Below are positions 32,208-40,922 of a stretch of DNA of 64,000 nt, piece after piece. The position numbers were made by a program, and so were the translations under genes. How positions within the stretch are numbered: position 1 is the first letter of the stretch; each line of letters begins with the position of its first letter. The notes under the pieces are model-generated. The model was not told the origin of the DNA. It saw only the letters and a program-made list of their open reading frames with translations, and did no database searches. This stretch comes from Mediterranea sp. An20 (GTDB lineage: Bacteria > Bacteroidota > Bacteroidia > Bacteroidales > Bacteroidaceae): contig NZ_NFJV01000001.1 in assembly GCF_002160055.1 (NCBI RefSeq), forward strand, positions 248,001-312,000, in the 5' to 3' direction.

Positions 32208-33311
32208 ATGAACTTATTCAGGAAATGGCTCCCGGCAGCCCAATTGTGCTGTCTGGTGCTGGTACTGGCCCTGACGGGCTGTGCCAAAGACGTGGTGGAC
32301 ACCACCGGAAGCATTTATGGCATTGTGAACGATGCCGACAACGGCGAACCTGTATCGGGCGCGCACATTTCGCTCAATCCCGGCGGGCTGACCGCCAACA
32401 CGGGAAGCGACGGACGTTTTGAATTCGGCAGCGTGGAGCCGGGACAATACACCGTACAGGTATCCAAAAGCGGCTATAAGACCAACTCAAAACGCATCAA
32501 TGTGGTGGCAGGCCAGCAAGCTTCGGGCGACATGGTGCTGGAACGGGGCGAGGCACGCATCCGACTGAACACACAAAGCCTGACCTTCGCACCCGAAGAA
32601 TCGTCGAAGACTTTTGAGGTGATGAACGTTGGCTCATCGGGTGATGTGTCGTGGAGCATACAGAAGACAGATGCCTGGATTAGTGTGAACCCGGCCAGCG
32701 GCACCACAGGACAAGGCAAGAACAGTGCCGTGGTGGTGACCGTAGACCGTACGCAAATCACGGAAGATGTCAGCACCAACCTGCTGGTAGAGGGCGACGG
32801 TGAGTCGATGAGCCTGGCTGTCAGTGTGCAAGCCGGCGAACCGCAGGAACCGGACGGCGACGGCGATGAGGAGAATCCAGACGAGGGAGGAGACGAAGAG
32901 GAACCCGCCGGCACATGTGACAAGATAATCTCGTGCGACCCGGACATTGAACTTGAGTTCCTGTCCTGCACCCAATTTGCCGGCACCGTCGAACTGCAAT
33001 TTACGCTGACCAACCAAGGCGAAGACTGGCAGGTATGGTTCAACCGCGCCGACTGCAACGCCATCGATGACAAAGGCAATACCTACCGAGGCAGCTACAC
33101 GGAAATCTACGTAGGCGATTCCGATTCGTTCGTCACCACCGGCAATGCCGTCACCCTGCTGCAGGGCGTCAGCTACAAGTGCCGCGTGGTCATCCCCGAT
33201 GTGAAAGACGAAGCCGAATACCTGCAGCGCTGGGATTGGGTCATCTCCAGTTCGCAACCCTGGAAGGCGGCTACGGATCGCATGACGTTCCAAGGCATCC
33301 GCTGGGAATAG
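32208..33311 (+). CDS. Lipoprotein with carboxypeptidase-regulatory-like and BACON-like domains
   Basis: 367 aa. The lipobox LALTGC follows a hydrophobic signal. A carboxypeptidase-regulatory-like beta-sandwich lies at about 36-112 (GSIYGIVNDADNGEPVSGAHISL). A BACON-like domain spans about 118-205 (LTFAPEESSKTFEVMN ... WISVNPASGT). A very acidic D/E/G/P linker (210-235) leads to a C-terminal beta domain with several cysteines. Probably surface-exposed and binding; ligand unknown. Likely co-transcribed with 31284. Confidence 0.8.
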   Translation: MNLFRKWLPAAQLCCLVLVLALTGCAKDVVDTTGSIYGIVNDADNGEPVSGAHISLNPGGLTANTGSDGRFEFGSVEPGQYTVQVSKSGYKTNSKRINVVAGQQASGDMVLERGEARIRLNTQSLTFAPEESSKTFEVMNVGSSGDVSWSIQKTDAWISVNPASGTTGQGKNSAVVVTVDRTQITEDVSTNLLVEGDGESMSLAVSVQAGEPQEPDGDGDEENPDEGGDEEEPAGTCDKIISCDPDIELEFLSCTQFAGTVELQFTLTNQGEDWQVWFNRADCNAIDDKGNTYRGSYTEIYVGDSDSFVTTGNAVTLLQGVSYKCRVVIPDVKDEAEYLQRWDWVISSSQPWKAATDRMTFQGIRWE

Positions 33312-33334
33312 CTTAAAAACAAACAGACAAACTG

Positions 33335-33372
33335 GTGAGGGGATGCCGGCATTCCCCCTGGCATTCCCTCAC
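33335..33372 (+). terminator. Hairpin after the BACON-like lipoprotein gene
   Basis: GTGAGGGGATGCC (33335-33347) pairs with GGCATTCCCTCAC (33360-33372) with one wobble. No T-run, so it may be an attenuator or mRNA stabiliser. Confidence 0.5.
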
Positions 33373-33399
33373 CGCCAACCCACTAATACCACACTTACA

Positions 33400-34122
33400 A
33401 TGAAAGAAAAAAATATATCCGTTCTGCAGGGCGTATGCGCCACCGTCGTTTTCGTAGCCTATTTTCTGCCTTGGGCACAAGTCTCGATTCTGGGTTCTGA
33501 TTCCTCCATATCGTTTGCCGCAGCGGCTTATCAACTGGCCTCACTGGCTGATAAAATGCCTTTAGCATCTCTGATACCTTTAGGAATTGTCACTTTGGGC
33601 GGCATCAACGTTCTTTGGCAGTGGCTGTTGAAAACCAACGTAGGAGCCTTCTATATGAACAGTATTCCGTTGTTTATCTGCGTCCTTGAATTGGTCATAC
33701 TCGGCTCTACGACCAAAGATGTCGAACGGTTCCTTGATTTGGTCAAACATCTTGGCATCGGTTTCCATTTGGCTTTCATCGCCAGCCTGGTGTCCTGCAT
33801 CGCTGCATGGACCGTCATAGGTTATCGCTTCCTTGCCCACTACAAAGAATATGTCATTGCTGCCAGCCTGCTGACCGGAGCCTGTCTTTTCCTCCGGATG
33901 GGCACCGAACCGGCAACTGCAGGTTCCATAGAAGGATTCATGCCTACGGCCGAGACAGAGAAAATGCGATCGTGGCTCTATCTCATCTCCAGCTTGCTGC
34001 TCTTCATCCACCTTCCTTTTGTGATTTACGGCTGGATTGTCTTTGCCGTTACCTCTGGGAAACAACAGCGATTGCTGGAACAGAACTCAGCTCCCGAAAA
34101 GACAAATACTAAAACGGTATGA
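33400..34122 (+). CDS. Multi-pass membrane protein of unknown function
   Basis: 240 aa from ATG 33400 (MKEKNISVLQGVCATVVFVA); an upstream in-frame ATG would place the start inside the preceding hairpin. Five to six hydrophobic segments are visible, for example FVAYFLPWAQVSI, LIPLGIVTLGGINVLWQ, AFIASLVSCIAAWTVI and LLLFIHLPFVIYGWIVF. No catalytic motif is seen. It lies in a rightward run of envelope genes that look less GC-rich than the housekeeping regions. Confidence 0.65.
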   Translation: MKEKNISVLQGVCATVVFVAYFLPWAQVSILGSDSSISFAAAAYQLASLADKMPLASLIPLGIVTLGGINVLWQWLLKTNVGAFYMNSIPLFICVLELVILGSTTKDVERFLDLVKHLGIGFHLAFIASLVSCIAAWTVIGYRFLAHYKEYVIAASLLTGACLFLRMGTEPATAGSIEGFMPTAETEKMRSWLYLISSLLLFIHLPFVIYGWIVFAVTSGKQQRLLEQNSAPEKTNTKTV

Positions 34123-34190
34123 GTGAAGGATGAAGAGGAGGCAAAACGGTATATGGAAGAGAATAATATTCACTGAAAAATAGAAGTACA

Positions 34191-35624
34191 ATGAAAAAGC
34201 AGATTCTTTTGATGGCTGTGGCCTTTGCATTGACGCTCTTTACCTCATGCAACCATGAGGGAGGAAGCAGCAATGGTCTGGCTACCCCGCCTGTTCACAA
34301 CTACCTGGACCCAACAACGGAAAAGGGCTGGGAAGCATTCTGTATTCCCGATTTCCTGAACTATCCCGATGATTGGACCAAATTAGGTTTAAAAGGGAAA
34401 GTAAAAGAAGTGACTTACGACAACGGTCCGTTGGTGCGTTGGCTTTTTGACCGCGACGGCAGATTGACCGAATGGACCGACATTCATCGCCCCAACCCTT
34501 ATTCTCAGAATTACAACCGCGATTTCTGGAGGTTCCACTATAACGATAGCGGTTATGTGGAGCGCAGCGATTATGGACAAGATTTCGTGGAAGGACGCCG
34601 CAGCAAGTGGACACATCGCATATCTGCCTTTGACAAGTATGAATTCGGCCAGGATGGCAAACCCTTGCGCCGCGCCTTTAGCCAAGAAGAATCCTATCCT
34701 AACGAACAGGAATATGGCTACAACAAAACCGGACAATGCACATCCATATCCACCATTCGCGGCAAGGCATCTGTGACGCTTGGCTTGGATGACAACGGCA
34801 CCATCACTCATATCGAGTGCGGCAATACCGCTCTTCCCCATGAAATGACCGGCAGACGGAACATCCGTCCTTTCTACGACCGGCAGGGACGAATCTCCAA
34901 GCTGGAATATATGTCCGTGCCCACCGAAGAAACCCGCGGGATAATCGACTCCATTTTCAGCACCAGCCGCTATGAATACAACGAGCAGGGAGACATCGCC
35001 CGCTGGTCGTACGATGAGACCGTCTATCCGTATGAAGTAACTAACCAGGCAGTCGTTGACTTTGAATATGAATATGACGGTCAGGGCAACTGGACAAAGA
35101 AGCACATGACAACCACTCCTGATGCAGGCACCAGCTTCATCGGCCACTATTGGACGTTTCGTTACGTCCCCCAGACACTGCCGGAAGGTTCGGACTCTGT
35201 TGAATATTGGCGACTGACCATCACGCGCAACATCTCCTATTATCCGGAAGAGACGCATCAGGAAAGCGCACGTGCCTCCCAGACAAAGCCTGCGCCTGTC
35301 CCTTCCAAACTGAAAGGCTCTGTGGCTTTCGATGCACAAAACCCAAGCTATTGGAAGGTGGAGAAAGTGGTATGCACCGGACATAAGAACGGGGGATATG
35401 CCTTTACCATCAGCGGCACTTTCCTGAAAGACTGCCAGCAGAGTATGTCCAATTGCAGTGTCACTATCGGCGTGAAAGAGGAAGGGAAAATAAAACTGAC
35501 CAGCGTGGGGTCTTATTTCTTCCCGAACGGCAAGGCAGGCGAAAAATTCTCGTTTGAGATAGTCGGTGCATTCGACGGCATGTGCAATGTTGACAACTTT
35601 CAGTTCTTAGCCATTCTTTTTTAA
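34191..35624 (+). CDS. Lipoprotein with YD/RHS-like repeats
   Basis: 477 aa with lipobox LFTSC. After GLKGKVKEVTYDNGPLVRWLFDRDGRLTEW come several blocks of the form YEFGQDGKP, YGYNKTGQ, YDRQGRISKLEY, YEYNEQGDIARW and YEYDGQGNWTKK, spaced about 20-40 residues apart, as in RHS/YD beta-shell repeats. The last 100 residues form a separate beta domain (GSVAFDAQNPSYWKVEKVV). Anchored at the outer membrane; function unknown. Related to the next gene. Confidence 0.65.
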   Translation: MKKQILLMAVAFALTLFTSCNHEGGSSNGLATPPVHNYLDPTTEKGWEAFCIPDFLNYPDDWTKLGLKGKVKEVTYDNGPLVRWLFDRDGRLTEWTDIHRPNPYSQNYNRDFWRFHYNDSGYVERSDYGQDFVEGRRSKWTHRISAFDKYEFGQDGKPLRRAFSQEESYPNEQEYGYNKTGQCTSISTIRGKASVTLGLDDNGTITHIECGNTALPHEMTGRRNIRPFYDRQGRISKLEYMSVPTEETRGIIDSIFSTSRYEYNEQGDIARWSYDETVYPYEVTNQAVVDFEYEYDGQGNWTKKHMTTTPDAGTSFIGHYWTFRYVPQTLPEGSDSVEYWRLTITRNISYYPEETHQESARASQTKPAPVPSKLKGSVAFDAQNPSYWKVEKVVCTGHKNGGYAFTISGTFLKDCQQSMSNCSVTIGVKEEGKIKLTSVGSYFFPNGKAGEKFSFEIVGAFDGMCNVDNFQFLAILF

Positions 35625-35652
35625 TGATAAACCACTATAAAATACCAAACGT

Positions 35653-36321
35653 ATGAACAAGCTCAAACAACCTATATTTCTTATTTTACTCTGCCTGCTG
35701 GCTGCAGCCTGCGAAGATTCCCGCCCGGAAATCAGCGACCGGAGAGGAATGAACCTATATGGCAAGGTTAAGAGTGTGACGGACAGCATGTACACCACTA
35801 CCTTTTCTCCCGAAGGCTCCATACTGAGACAAGAAGCTGTCTTAGTCGATGCGGAGACCGATTATATTTATCTTACGCCCGAACTCTACATTACCTCTGA
35901 TTCGCGTTGGAGCAACTATGCCAGACATTATCAGGTAATCCGCTCCAAAGACACCTTAAGAGTAATTGCAAAGCATAACGGGTACGAAGAAATGGATAGG
36001 GAATATGTCTTCGATGCACAAGGACGGGTCGTCCGCTATCTCCATTTTGATGGTATGATGCCTATCGTGGAAGAATACAAGTATGACGGCGAAGACAAAC
36101 ATCCTTCTGAAATGAAATACACAGCCAGCTATGAAGATGGCCAGGATATTTTCACCTGCCGATTTTCCTACTTGGAAATTGACAAAGAAGGAAACTGGCT
36201 CCAACGTGAAGTCAACCGCACTTGGGAAATTGTAATGTATAATCACGTGGATAATACAGAGGAAACCTCCACCCAAACCGATCCACCTTTCATTGAAACC
36301 CGCAGCATCACCTATTATTAA
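35653..36321 (+). CDS. Short lipoprotein related to the YD-repeat protein
   Basis: 222 aa with lipobox LLAAAC. It shares the opening LYGKVKSVTDSMYTTTFSPEGS with the previous protein (GLKGKVKEVTY...) and has two YD-like blocks (YVFDAQGRVVRYLHF, YKYDGEDKHPSEMKY). It ends without the extra C-terminal domain. It starts 28 bases after the previous stop and is probably a tandem diverged duplicate. Confidence 0.6.
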   Translation: MNKLKQPIFLILLCLLAAACEDSRPEISDRRGMNLYGKVKSVTDSMYTTTFSPEGSILRQEAVLVDAETDYIYLTPELYITSDSRWSNYARHYQVIRSKDTLRVIAKHNGYEEMDREYVFDAQGRVVRYLHFDGMMPIVEEYKYDGEDKHPSEMKYTASYEDGQDIFTCRFSYLEIDKEGNWLQREVNRTWEIVMYNHVDNTEETSTQTDPPFIETRSITYY

Positions 36322-36430
36322 GATACATGTCACAAACAAGCGCCAATGCCTGCCATTGCCGTCCTGCGCTTGCCTATCTATTCATAACAATGCCCTATGA
36401 GGACGGAGAGGGTACTAAAATTCTTACACC

Positions 36431-36742
36431 ATGGAAGAAAACCAAATTCAGAGTTCAACCGAACAACAGACCGGAGGTACTCACCAAACAGTTATCGTGA
36501 ACCAGGAAACCCGCAAGAGCAACGGATTGGGTACAGCAGGTTTCATCCTTGCCTTAGCTGCGCTTATTCTAAGTTGGGCGCCTGTCCTTAATTTCATCAT
36601 CTGGTTCCTGGGACTTCTTTTCTCGTTCATCGGGGTGTTCAAACAGCCACGAGGACTGGCCATTGCCGGACTGGTAGTGTCGCTCATCGGCATCATTATC
36701 ATCGTGGCAGTGGTAGGCGCAGCCTTGACTTTCCTGAGCTGA
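36431..36742 (+). CDS. DUF4190 small membrane protein
   Basis: 103 aa. A polar Q/T-rich N-terminus (1-32) is followed by two hydrophobic hairpins (LGTAGFILALAALILSW, FIIWFLGLLFSFIGVF, LAIAGLVVSLIGIIIIVAVVGA), the usual shape of DUF4190 proteins. Function unknown. Confidence 0.7.
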   Translation: MEENQIQSSTEQQTGGTHQTVIVNQETRKSNGLGTAGFILALAALILSWAPVLNFIIWFLGLLFSFIGVFKQPRGLAIAGLVVSLIGIIIIVAVVGAALTFLS

Positions 36743-36878
36743 GAGCAAACCTTATGACAGCCATTTAGCGACAATCTCGTTAAAACTGCCCACTTTATTT
36801 TCGCGCGGATTATGCCGGAACCAGCCTGCATAGTCCGCGCGTTGTTTCATGAATGCCTGTTAGGTTTATGCCAATGGC

Positions 36879-37865
36879 CTACTCCACCACCGGATACCCC
36901 GTCCACACCCCCGGCCGCGCAAACCACTTCTTAAACATCCAAGTCACCGCCCAATAAAGCACAAAAGCAGAGAAGAACCCGGCGATGGCATCGATGACGT
37001 AGTGTGCCTGGATATAGACCGTAGCACCGCACAGCAGCAGGTAGAACGGCATCAGGCAGGCAAAGAGCCAGCGGCTGCCGCGCCACGCCATAATCATCAG
37101 GATGGTGGAGATGCCTACGTGCGAACTGGGGAAGGCGGCCGTGGGACGTTCACCCACTTGCTGCGAACTCTCTACCAGGCTGTAGAAGAAGCCGTGCTCG
37201 TAGCCGGGACCGGGCAACAACTCCTGGTGATGGTTGAAATAATCGCCTATGGCCGGAAAGATACCCTGTGATACGTTGTCGGCACCGATAGCGGGAAAAT
37301 AGAACTGGGGACCTGCCACGGGCACGAAGATATAGATGAGGTAGTAGATGAAGAACGAGGTGATGATGACAAAGGATATCTTCTCCAGCAGGTCGTAACG
37401 GCAGATGAAATACCACAACACGATGATGAGCATCATGGGGTAATAGAAGAAATAGCCCAAGTTGATCGGTTCGCTTACCCACATCTGCGGCAGGCAATGA
37501 CTGAACCAGATGGCTGGCTGTCCACCGAACAACGCCTGCTCGGCCGCGGCAAACACATGGTCGAGGTTGGGGAAAAGGCGGTTGAACTCAAACGTGTCCG
37601 GATACCAGTAGGAAAGCAGAGACATCTGTATGACCACCCGCACGAAGGCCGAGAACTTACAGGGAGCCAGCCGGTAGAGATACATCAGTACGAAAGTGAC
37701 AAGGGCAATGAGCGCACGGTCCCACAGCATCTGGTCGGGATGGTCCATCCGGTCGTAAAGGAAGACTATCAGCACAGATGTCAGCAGGTTATATATCAGA
37801 GATATTTTCTCTATCGCAAAAAGTCCCTTGTAGGTCTCTACACGCTTGAAGATGTCTAAAGCCAT
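36879..37865 (-). CDS. PAP2-superfamily membrane phosphatase/phosphotransferase
   Basis: 328-aa multi-pass membrane protein. The PAP2 active-site motifs are GERPTAAFPSSHVGIS and YIQAHYVIDAIAG, giving the conserved Ser-His and the second His. These enzymes cleave lipid phosphates or transfer phosphate head groups; the AUR1-like branch includes inositol phosphorylceramide synthases. Its ATG overlaps the end of the epimerase gene by 10 bases, so the two are translated together and probably act in the same lipid or envelope pathway. Confidence 0.85.
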   Translation of the reverse strand: MALDIFKRVETYKGLFAIEKISLIYNLLTSVLIVFLYDRMDHPDQMLWDRALIALVTFVLMYLYRLAPCKFSAFVRVVIQMSLLSYWYPDTFEFNRLFPNLDHVFAAAEQALFGGQPAIWFSHCLPQMWVSEPINLGYFFYYPMMLIIVLWYFICRYDLLEKISFVIITSFFIYYLIYIFVPVAGPQFYFPAIGADNVSQGIFPAIGDYFNHHQELLPGPGYEHGFFYSLVESSQQVGERPTAAFPSSHVGISTILMIMAWRGSRWLFACLMPFYLLLCGATVYIQAHYVIDAIAGFFSAFVLYWAVTWMFKKWFARPGVWTGYPVVE

Positions 37866-38866
37866 TTATTTTCCTTATACCACGCAATGGTCAGGCGCAC
37901 ACCTTGGTCCAAGTCGTAAGCAGGGGCATAACCCAGTTCACGGACAGCGGGGGTGATGTCGCATCGCCAGTTGCGTTGTTTCATTATGTTATACTTGTCG
38001 CGGTTGAGCGTGCTGGTCTTTCCCCGGCGCTTCGCTCCCCATTCGGCGCACAAAGATACGAATTTTAACGCAAACAAAGGAAACTTCAGGCGAAGAACCC
38101 ACAGATTTCCCAGTTCGCGGATAATAAGGTCGGAGAAAGTGCGGCTGCTGTACACCTGTCCGTCAGACAGGAAATAGGCACGGCGCTCCACTCCCTTGTC
38201 GATGGCCAGGAAGACGGCCTGCACCACGTCGGCCACGTAGACGAAGGTCAGGTCCTGGCGGCAGAAGCCGGCAGCCACGTCCATGTGGCGGGCAATGCTC
38301 TGCGCCATCACGTAGTAGTCGCGCTCGCGGGGGCCGTAGACACCGGTCGGGCGGAAGATGACGTAGGGGAACGCTTCCAGACTTTCCAGATACTGTTCGG
38401 CTTTCAGCTTGCTGCGTCCGTAGGCGGTATTGGGCAGGCGGGTATCGGCATCGGTGATGGGGCGATAGTCGCGTTCATGCACAGGCCCGAACACACTGAG
38501 CGTGCTGATGAAGATAAACTGCCGGGGTGTCATGCCGCACTCCACCAGCATGTCCACCAGGTTGCACGTCTGCACGTGGTTCACCCGGTCGAAGTCTGCC
38601 TGGTCGATGCACTTGGTGGCACCGGCGCAATGCACCACGTAGTCGAAGCATCCCTCCGTGCGGCGGTGCTCCATCAGTTGTTTTTCCAGCACATCGCGGT
38701 GGCCCATGTCCAGTTCGATAAAACGGATGCGCGGGTCCGTCAGATAAACCCGGCTGCTTGTGCGGCGCACGCCTGCCCATGTGTCAAAGCCTCGGCGAAG
38801 GGCTTCCTCCACGAGGAAACTGCCGATAAAGCCGCTCGCGCCGGTGATAAGAATACTTTTCTTCAT
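37856..38866 (-). CDS. NAD-dependent epimerase/dehydratase (dihydroflavonol reductase-like extended SDR)
   Basis: 336-aa extended SDR. The Rossmann motif TGASGFIGSFLVEEA (8-22) and the active-site pattern ISTLSVFG ... YGRSK (Tyr and Lys) are intact. RPTGVYGPRERD is typical of the dihydroflavonol reductase/3-beta-HSD-like branch. A Bacteroides member of this broad branch has been described as a 3-ketosphinganine reductase; whether this one is equivalent cannot be settled from motifs alone. It overlaps the PAP2 gene. Confidence 0.82.
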   Translation of the reverse strand: MKKSILITGASGFIGSFLVEEALRRGFDTWAGVRRTSSRVYLTDPRIRFIELDMGHRDVLEKQLMEHRRTEGCFDYVVHCAGATKCIDQADFDRVNHVQTCNLVDMLVECGMTPRQFIFISTLSVFGPVHERDYRPITDADTRLPNTAYGRSKLKAEQYLESLEAFPYVIFRPTGVYGPRERDYYVMAQSIARHMDVAAGFCRQDLTFVYVADVVQAVFLAIDKGVERRAYFLSDGQVYSSRTFSDLIIRELGNLWVLRLKFPLFALKFVSLCAEWGAKRRGKTSTLNRDKYNIMKQRNWRCDITPAVRELGYAPAYDLDQGVRLTIAWYKENKWL

Positions 38867-38976
38867 TTGTCTAAGTAACGGTTGAATATCATTTATTCAA
38901 GCGAGGAAGTTCCCTGATGCAGCATGACAACCGCGTTTCCATGCCGATACCCTCAGCTCTCTGTTTGCATGCTATT

Positions 38977-39927
38977 TTATCTGGTGCCGCTCTCTCCGGT
39001 AAGGGGATTGCTTTTAATCGGTTCCACATGAATGCTGATATATGTCCCCTTGCCAAACTCCTCACGCAGCCGGTCCTCGATGGCTGTGGCGCGCCGGTGA
39101 GCTTCCTCCAGAGACAACTGCCCGTCCATGCGCACATGCAAATCGATGGAATAGCTGTTGCCTATGCGGCGAGTGCGCAGATGATGGGGCGAAGTGACGC
39201 CGGGGTATGAGAGGACAATCCCGTTGATTTTGTTCTCCACCTCGGCAGGCAATGATTTCTCCAGCAACTCGTTCAGCGAAGGCACCAGCAGTTTGACCGA
39301 TACCTTCACGATAAAGAAGCTGACGACAACGGCGGCAATGGGGTCGAGCACCCGCCAGCTGTCGCCCAACAGAATGGCACCGCCGATGCCCAACGCAGTG
39401 CCTATAGACGAAAACGCATCGCTGCGGTGATGCCAGGCATTGGCCACCACGGCCTGCGACTGCACTTTGCGTCCTACATAGACGGTGTATTGGTAGAGTA
39501 TCTCCTTCGATACGATAGAGATGACGGCTGCTGCCAGTGCCAGCATGCCCGGTTCGGGCAGCGTGCCCCCTCCGATGACGTGCCAGATGGATTGTGCCCC
39601 GTTCCAGAAGATGCCTACTCCCACCACAAAAAGACAGAGGCCGATGAGGGCGGTAGCCAGGGTTTCGTATTTGCCGTGACCATAGTCGTGCCCCTCATCT
39701 TCCGGCTTGGAAGAAATGCGCACGAACACCAGCACGATGATGTCCGTCACAAAGTCCGACAGCGAATGCACGGCATCGGCAATCATCGCCGCACTGTGGC
39801 CCACGATGCCTGCAAAGAATTTGAAGAGCAGCAACACAAAGTTGACCACGCTGCCCGACAGCGTCACCCGGTAGATTTCCCGCTCGCGCCGGGTGTTTTC
39901 CTCAGTTTGCACTTTCTCTGTATCCAT
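38977..39927 (-). CDS. Cation diffusion facilitator (CDF) metal transporter
   Basis: 316-aa inner-membrane metal/proton antiporter. The two metal-site helices are MIADAVHSLSDFVTD (HxxxD) and VANAWHHRSDAFSS (HHxxD); a cytoplasmic domain (about 205-300) follows. This arrangement suits Zn2+ or Fe2+ efflux. The D in position 1 of the first helix leaves the exact metal open. A TAnnTTTG box lies 36 bases upstream. Confidence 0.9.
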   Translation of the reverse strand: MDTEKVQTEENTRREREIYRVTLSGSVVNFVLLLFKFFAGIVGHSAAMIADAVHSLSDFVTDIIVLVFVRISSKPEDEGHDYGHGKYETLATALIGLCLFVVGVGIFWNGAQSIWHVIGGGTLPEPGMLALAAAVISIVSKEILYQYTVYVGRKVQSQAVVANAWHHRSDAFSSIGTALGIGGAILLGDSWRVLDPIAAVVVSFFIVKVSVKLLVPSLNELLEKSLPAEVENKINGIVLSYPGVTSPHHLRTRRIGNSYSIDLHVRMDGQLSLEEAHRRATAIEDRLREEFGKGTYISIHVEPIKSNPLTGESGTR

Positions 39928-39962
39928 ACGTCCTTTTTCTCCTTTACTTCATAAAGACGGTG

Positions 39963-39970
39963 CAAAGATA
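39963..39970 (-). promoter_or_regulatory. -7 box of the CDF gene
   Basis: TATCTTTG on the minus strand, 36 bases upstream of the ATG at 39927. Confidence 0.55.
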
Positions 39971-40062
39971 GCATATTCTGCCTTGCATGGTACGGTTTCA
40001 GGGCGTTTTTGACAATAACGCCGCCTCTGCACCCACCGGCATCTGCACGAAACAGCTTTTTG

Positions 40063-40104
40063 GGCAGTGTAAACCTAAGGGTTGGCAGTGTAAACCTAAG
40101 AATT
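40063..40104. repeat. Two copies of a 21-bp unit
   Basis: GGCAGTGTAAACCTAAG occurs at 40063-40079 and 40084-40100, a period of 21. Two more diverged units may follow to about 40146. Confidence 0.55.
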
Positions 40105-40353
40105 AGCGGCATAAACATCCACTTTAGAAAGTCAACCTTCACTTTCAGTTTTTCAGGCATCTGCCTGTATGCATTTTCTATGCATCGCCCTGTTTCCAGC
40201 CACCTGTCCGAGGTTTCACCCCTCCTTGAATATTTTTCCTCCAAACAGTCTTCACGCCTTCACCGTCATTCAAACACCTGAAACACAAGGAATTGATGTG
40301 AAGGATACATCCTTCACGCATCTTTCACAACCTTGTCCATACAAAGCAGCGTA

Positions 40354-40419
40354 TTTCCAAGCGCTTAGCCATCCGCTTCCAAGCGTTTAGCCATCTGCTT
40401 TCAAAGTATAAGAAGAAAA
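40354..40419. repeat. Array of three 22-bp units
   Basis: Units at 40354, 40376 and 40398. The first two share TTCCAAGCG(C/T)TTAGCCATC. The third, CTTTCAAAGTATAAGAAG, is nearly identical to a unit in the array at 63256-63277 on the opposite strand. Confidence 0.65.
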
Positions 40420-40554
40420 CCGGCAAAAACTTGTCCGGTCTGTGGTATCTGCGATTTCCACCGGAGGTACGAAAACGGCATGGAACCGGCATCTTTCACC
40501 ATATTTCGCTTATACATAAGGTTTTGTGCTCGTTATAAGGCATGAAGGAAATGG

Positions 40555-40795
40555 ATCTTACATAGACGGTAAGGTCTTTCTCCTGCAAAATGCACCGGAA
40601 ATGCACCTTGTTTTTCATTTATAAAAAATCGGATTTTGAGAATTATCAATCTACTGTATATCACGCAGATATTGTGAAACATGAGCTAAAACCGTTTATA
40701 AAAAAACGTATTTCACCCGCTTTTTTCGATGCAGGTAATAAATTGTAAGCAGGGAAGCAAAACTCCCGGTTCACCGCTTCGGCAAGACAACATAA
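40555..40795 (+). repeat. Dispersed repeat, copy 1 (with 52-codon ORF)
   Basis: About 240 bases closely matching copy 2 at 42235-42475. It contains an uninterrupted ORF at 40590-40748, beginning MHRKCTLFFIYKKSDFENYQ and ending in DAGNKL. An in-frame TAG lies just upstream (40563-40565), where copy 2 has TGG. It lies 130 bases downstream of the DUF1016 gene, in the same orientation as copy 2. Confidence 0.75.
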
Positions 40796-40922
40796 ATAGG
40801 GTTGCCGGGTGTGCGAAGTAAGAAAGAGTCAGACGTGCGAGATTCAACCTCTTCGAAGATGTCAGTGCATGCAGGGCAGGATGTGGAAATGCACACTTCT
40901 AACCCGCGCAAAGTATATCATC

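Larger units (their letters stand above)
39928..40922. other. Repeat-rich 1-kb intergenic region, no gene
   Basis: From left to right: the CDF promoter, a 21-bp-period duplication (40063-40104), a module containing GTGAAGG/CCTTCAC text (about 40255-40340), a three-unit 22-bp array (40354-40419), and copy 1 of the dispersed repeat (about 40555-40795). No supported conventional gene. The 52-codon ORF inside the repeat is described separately. Confidence 0.6.
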
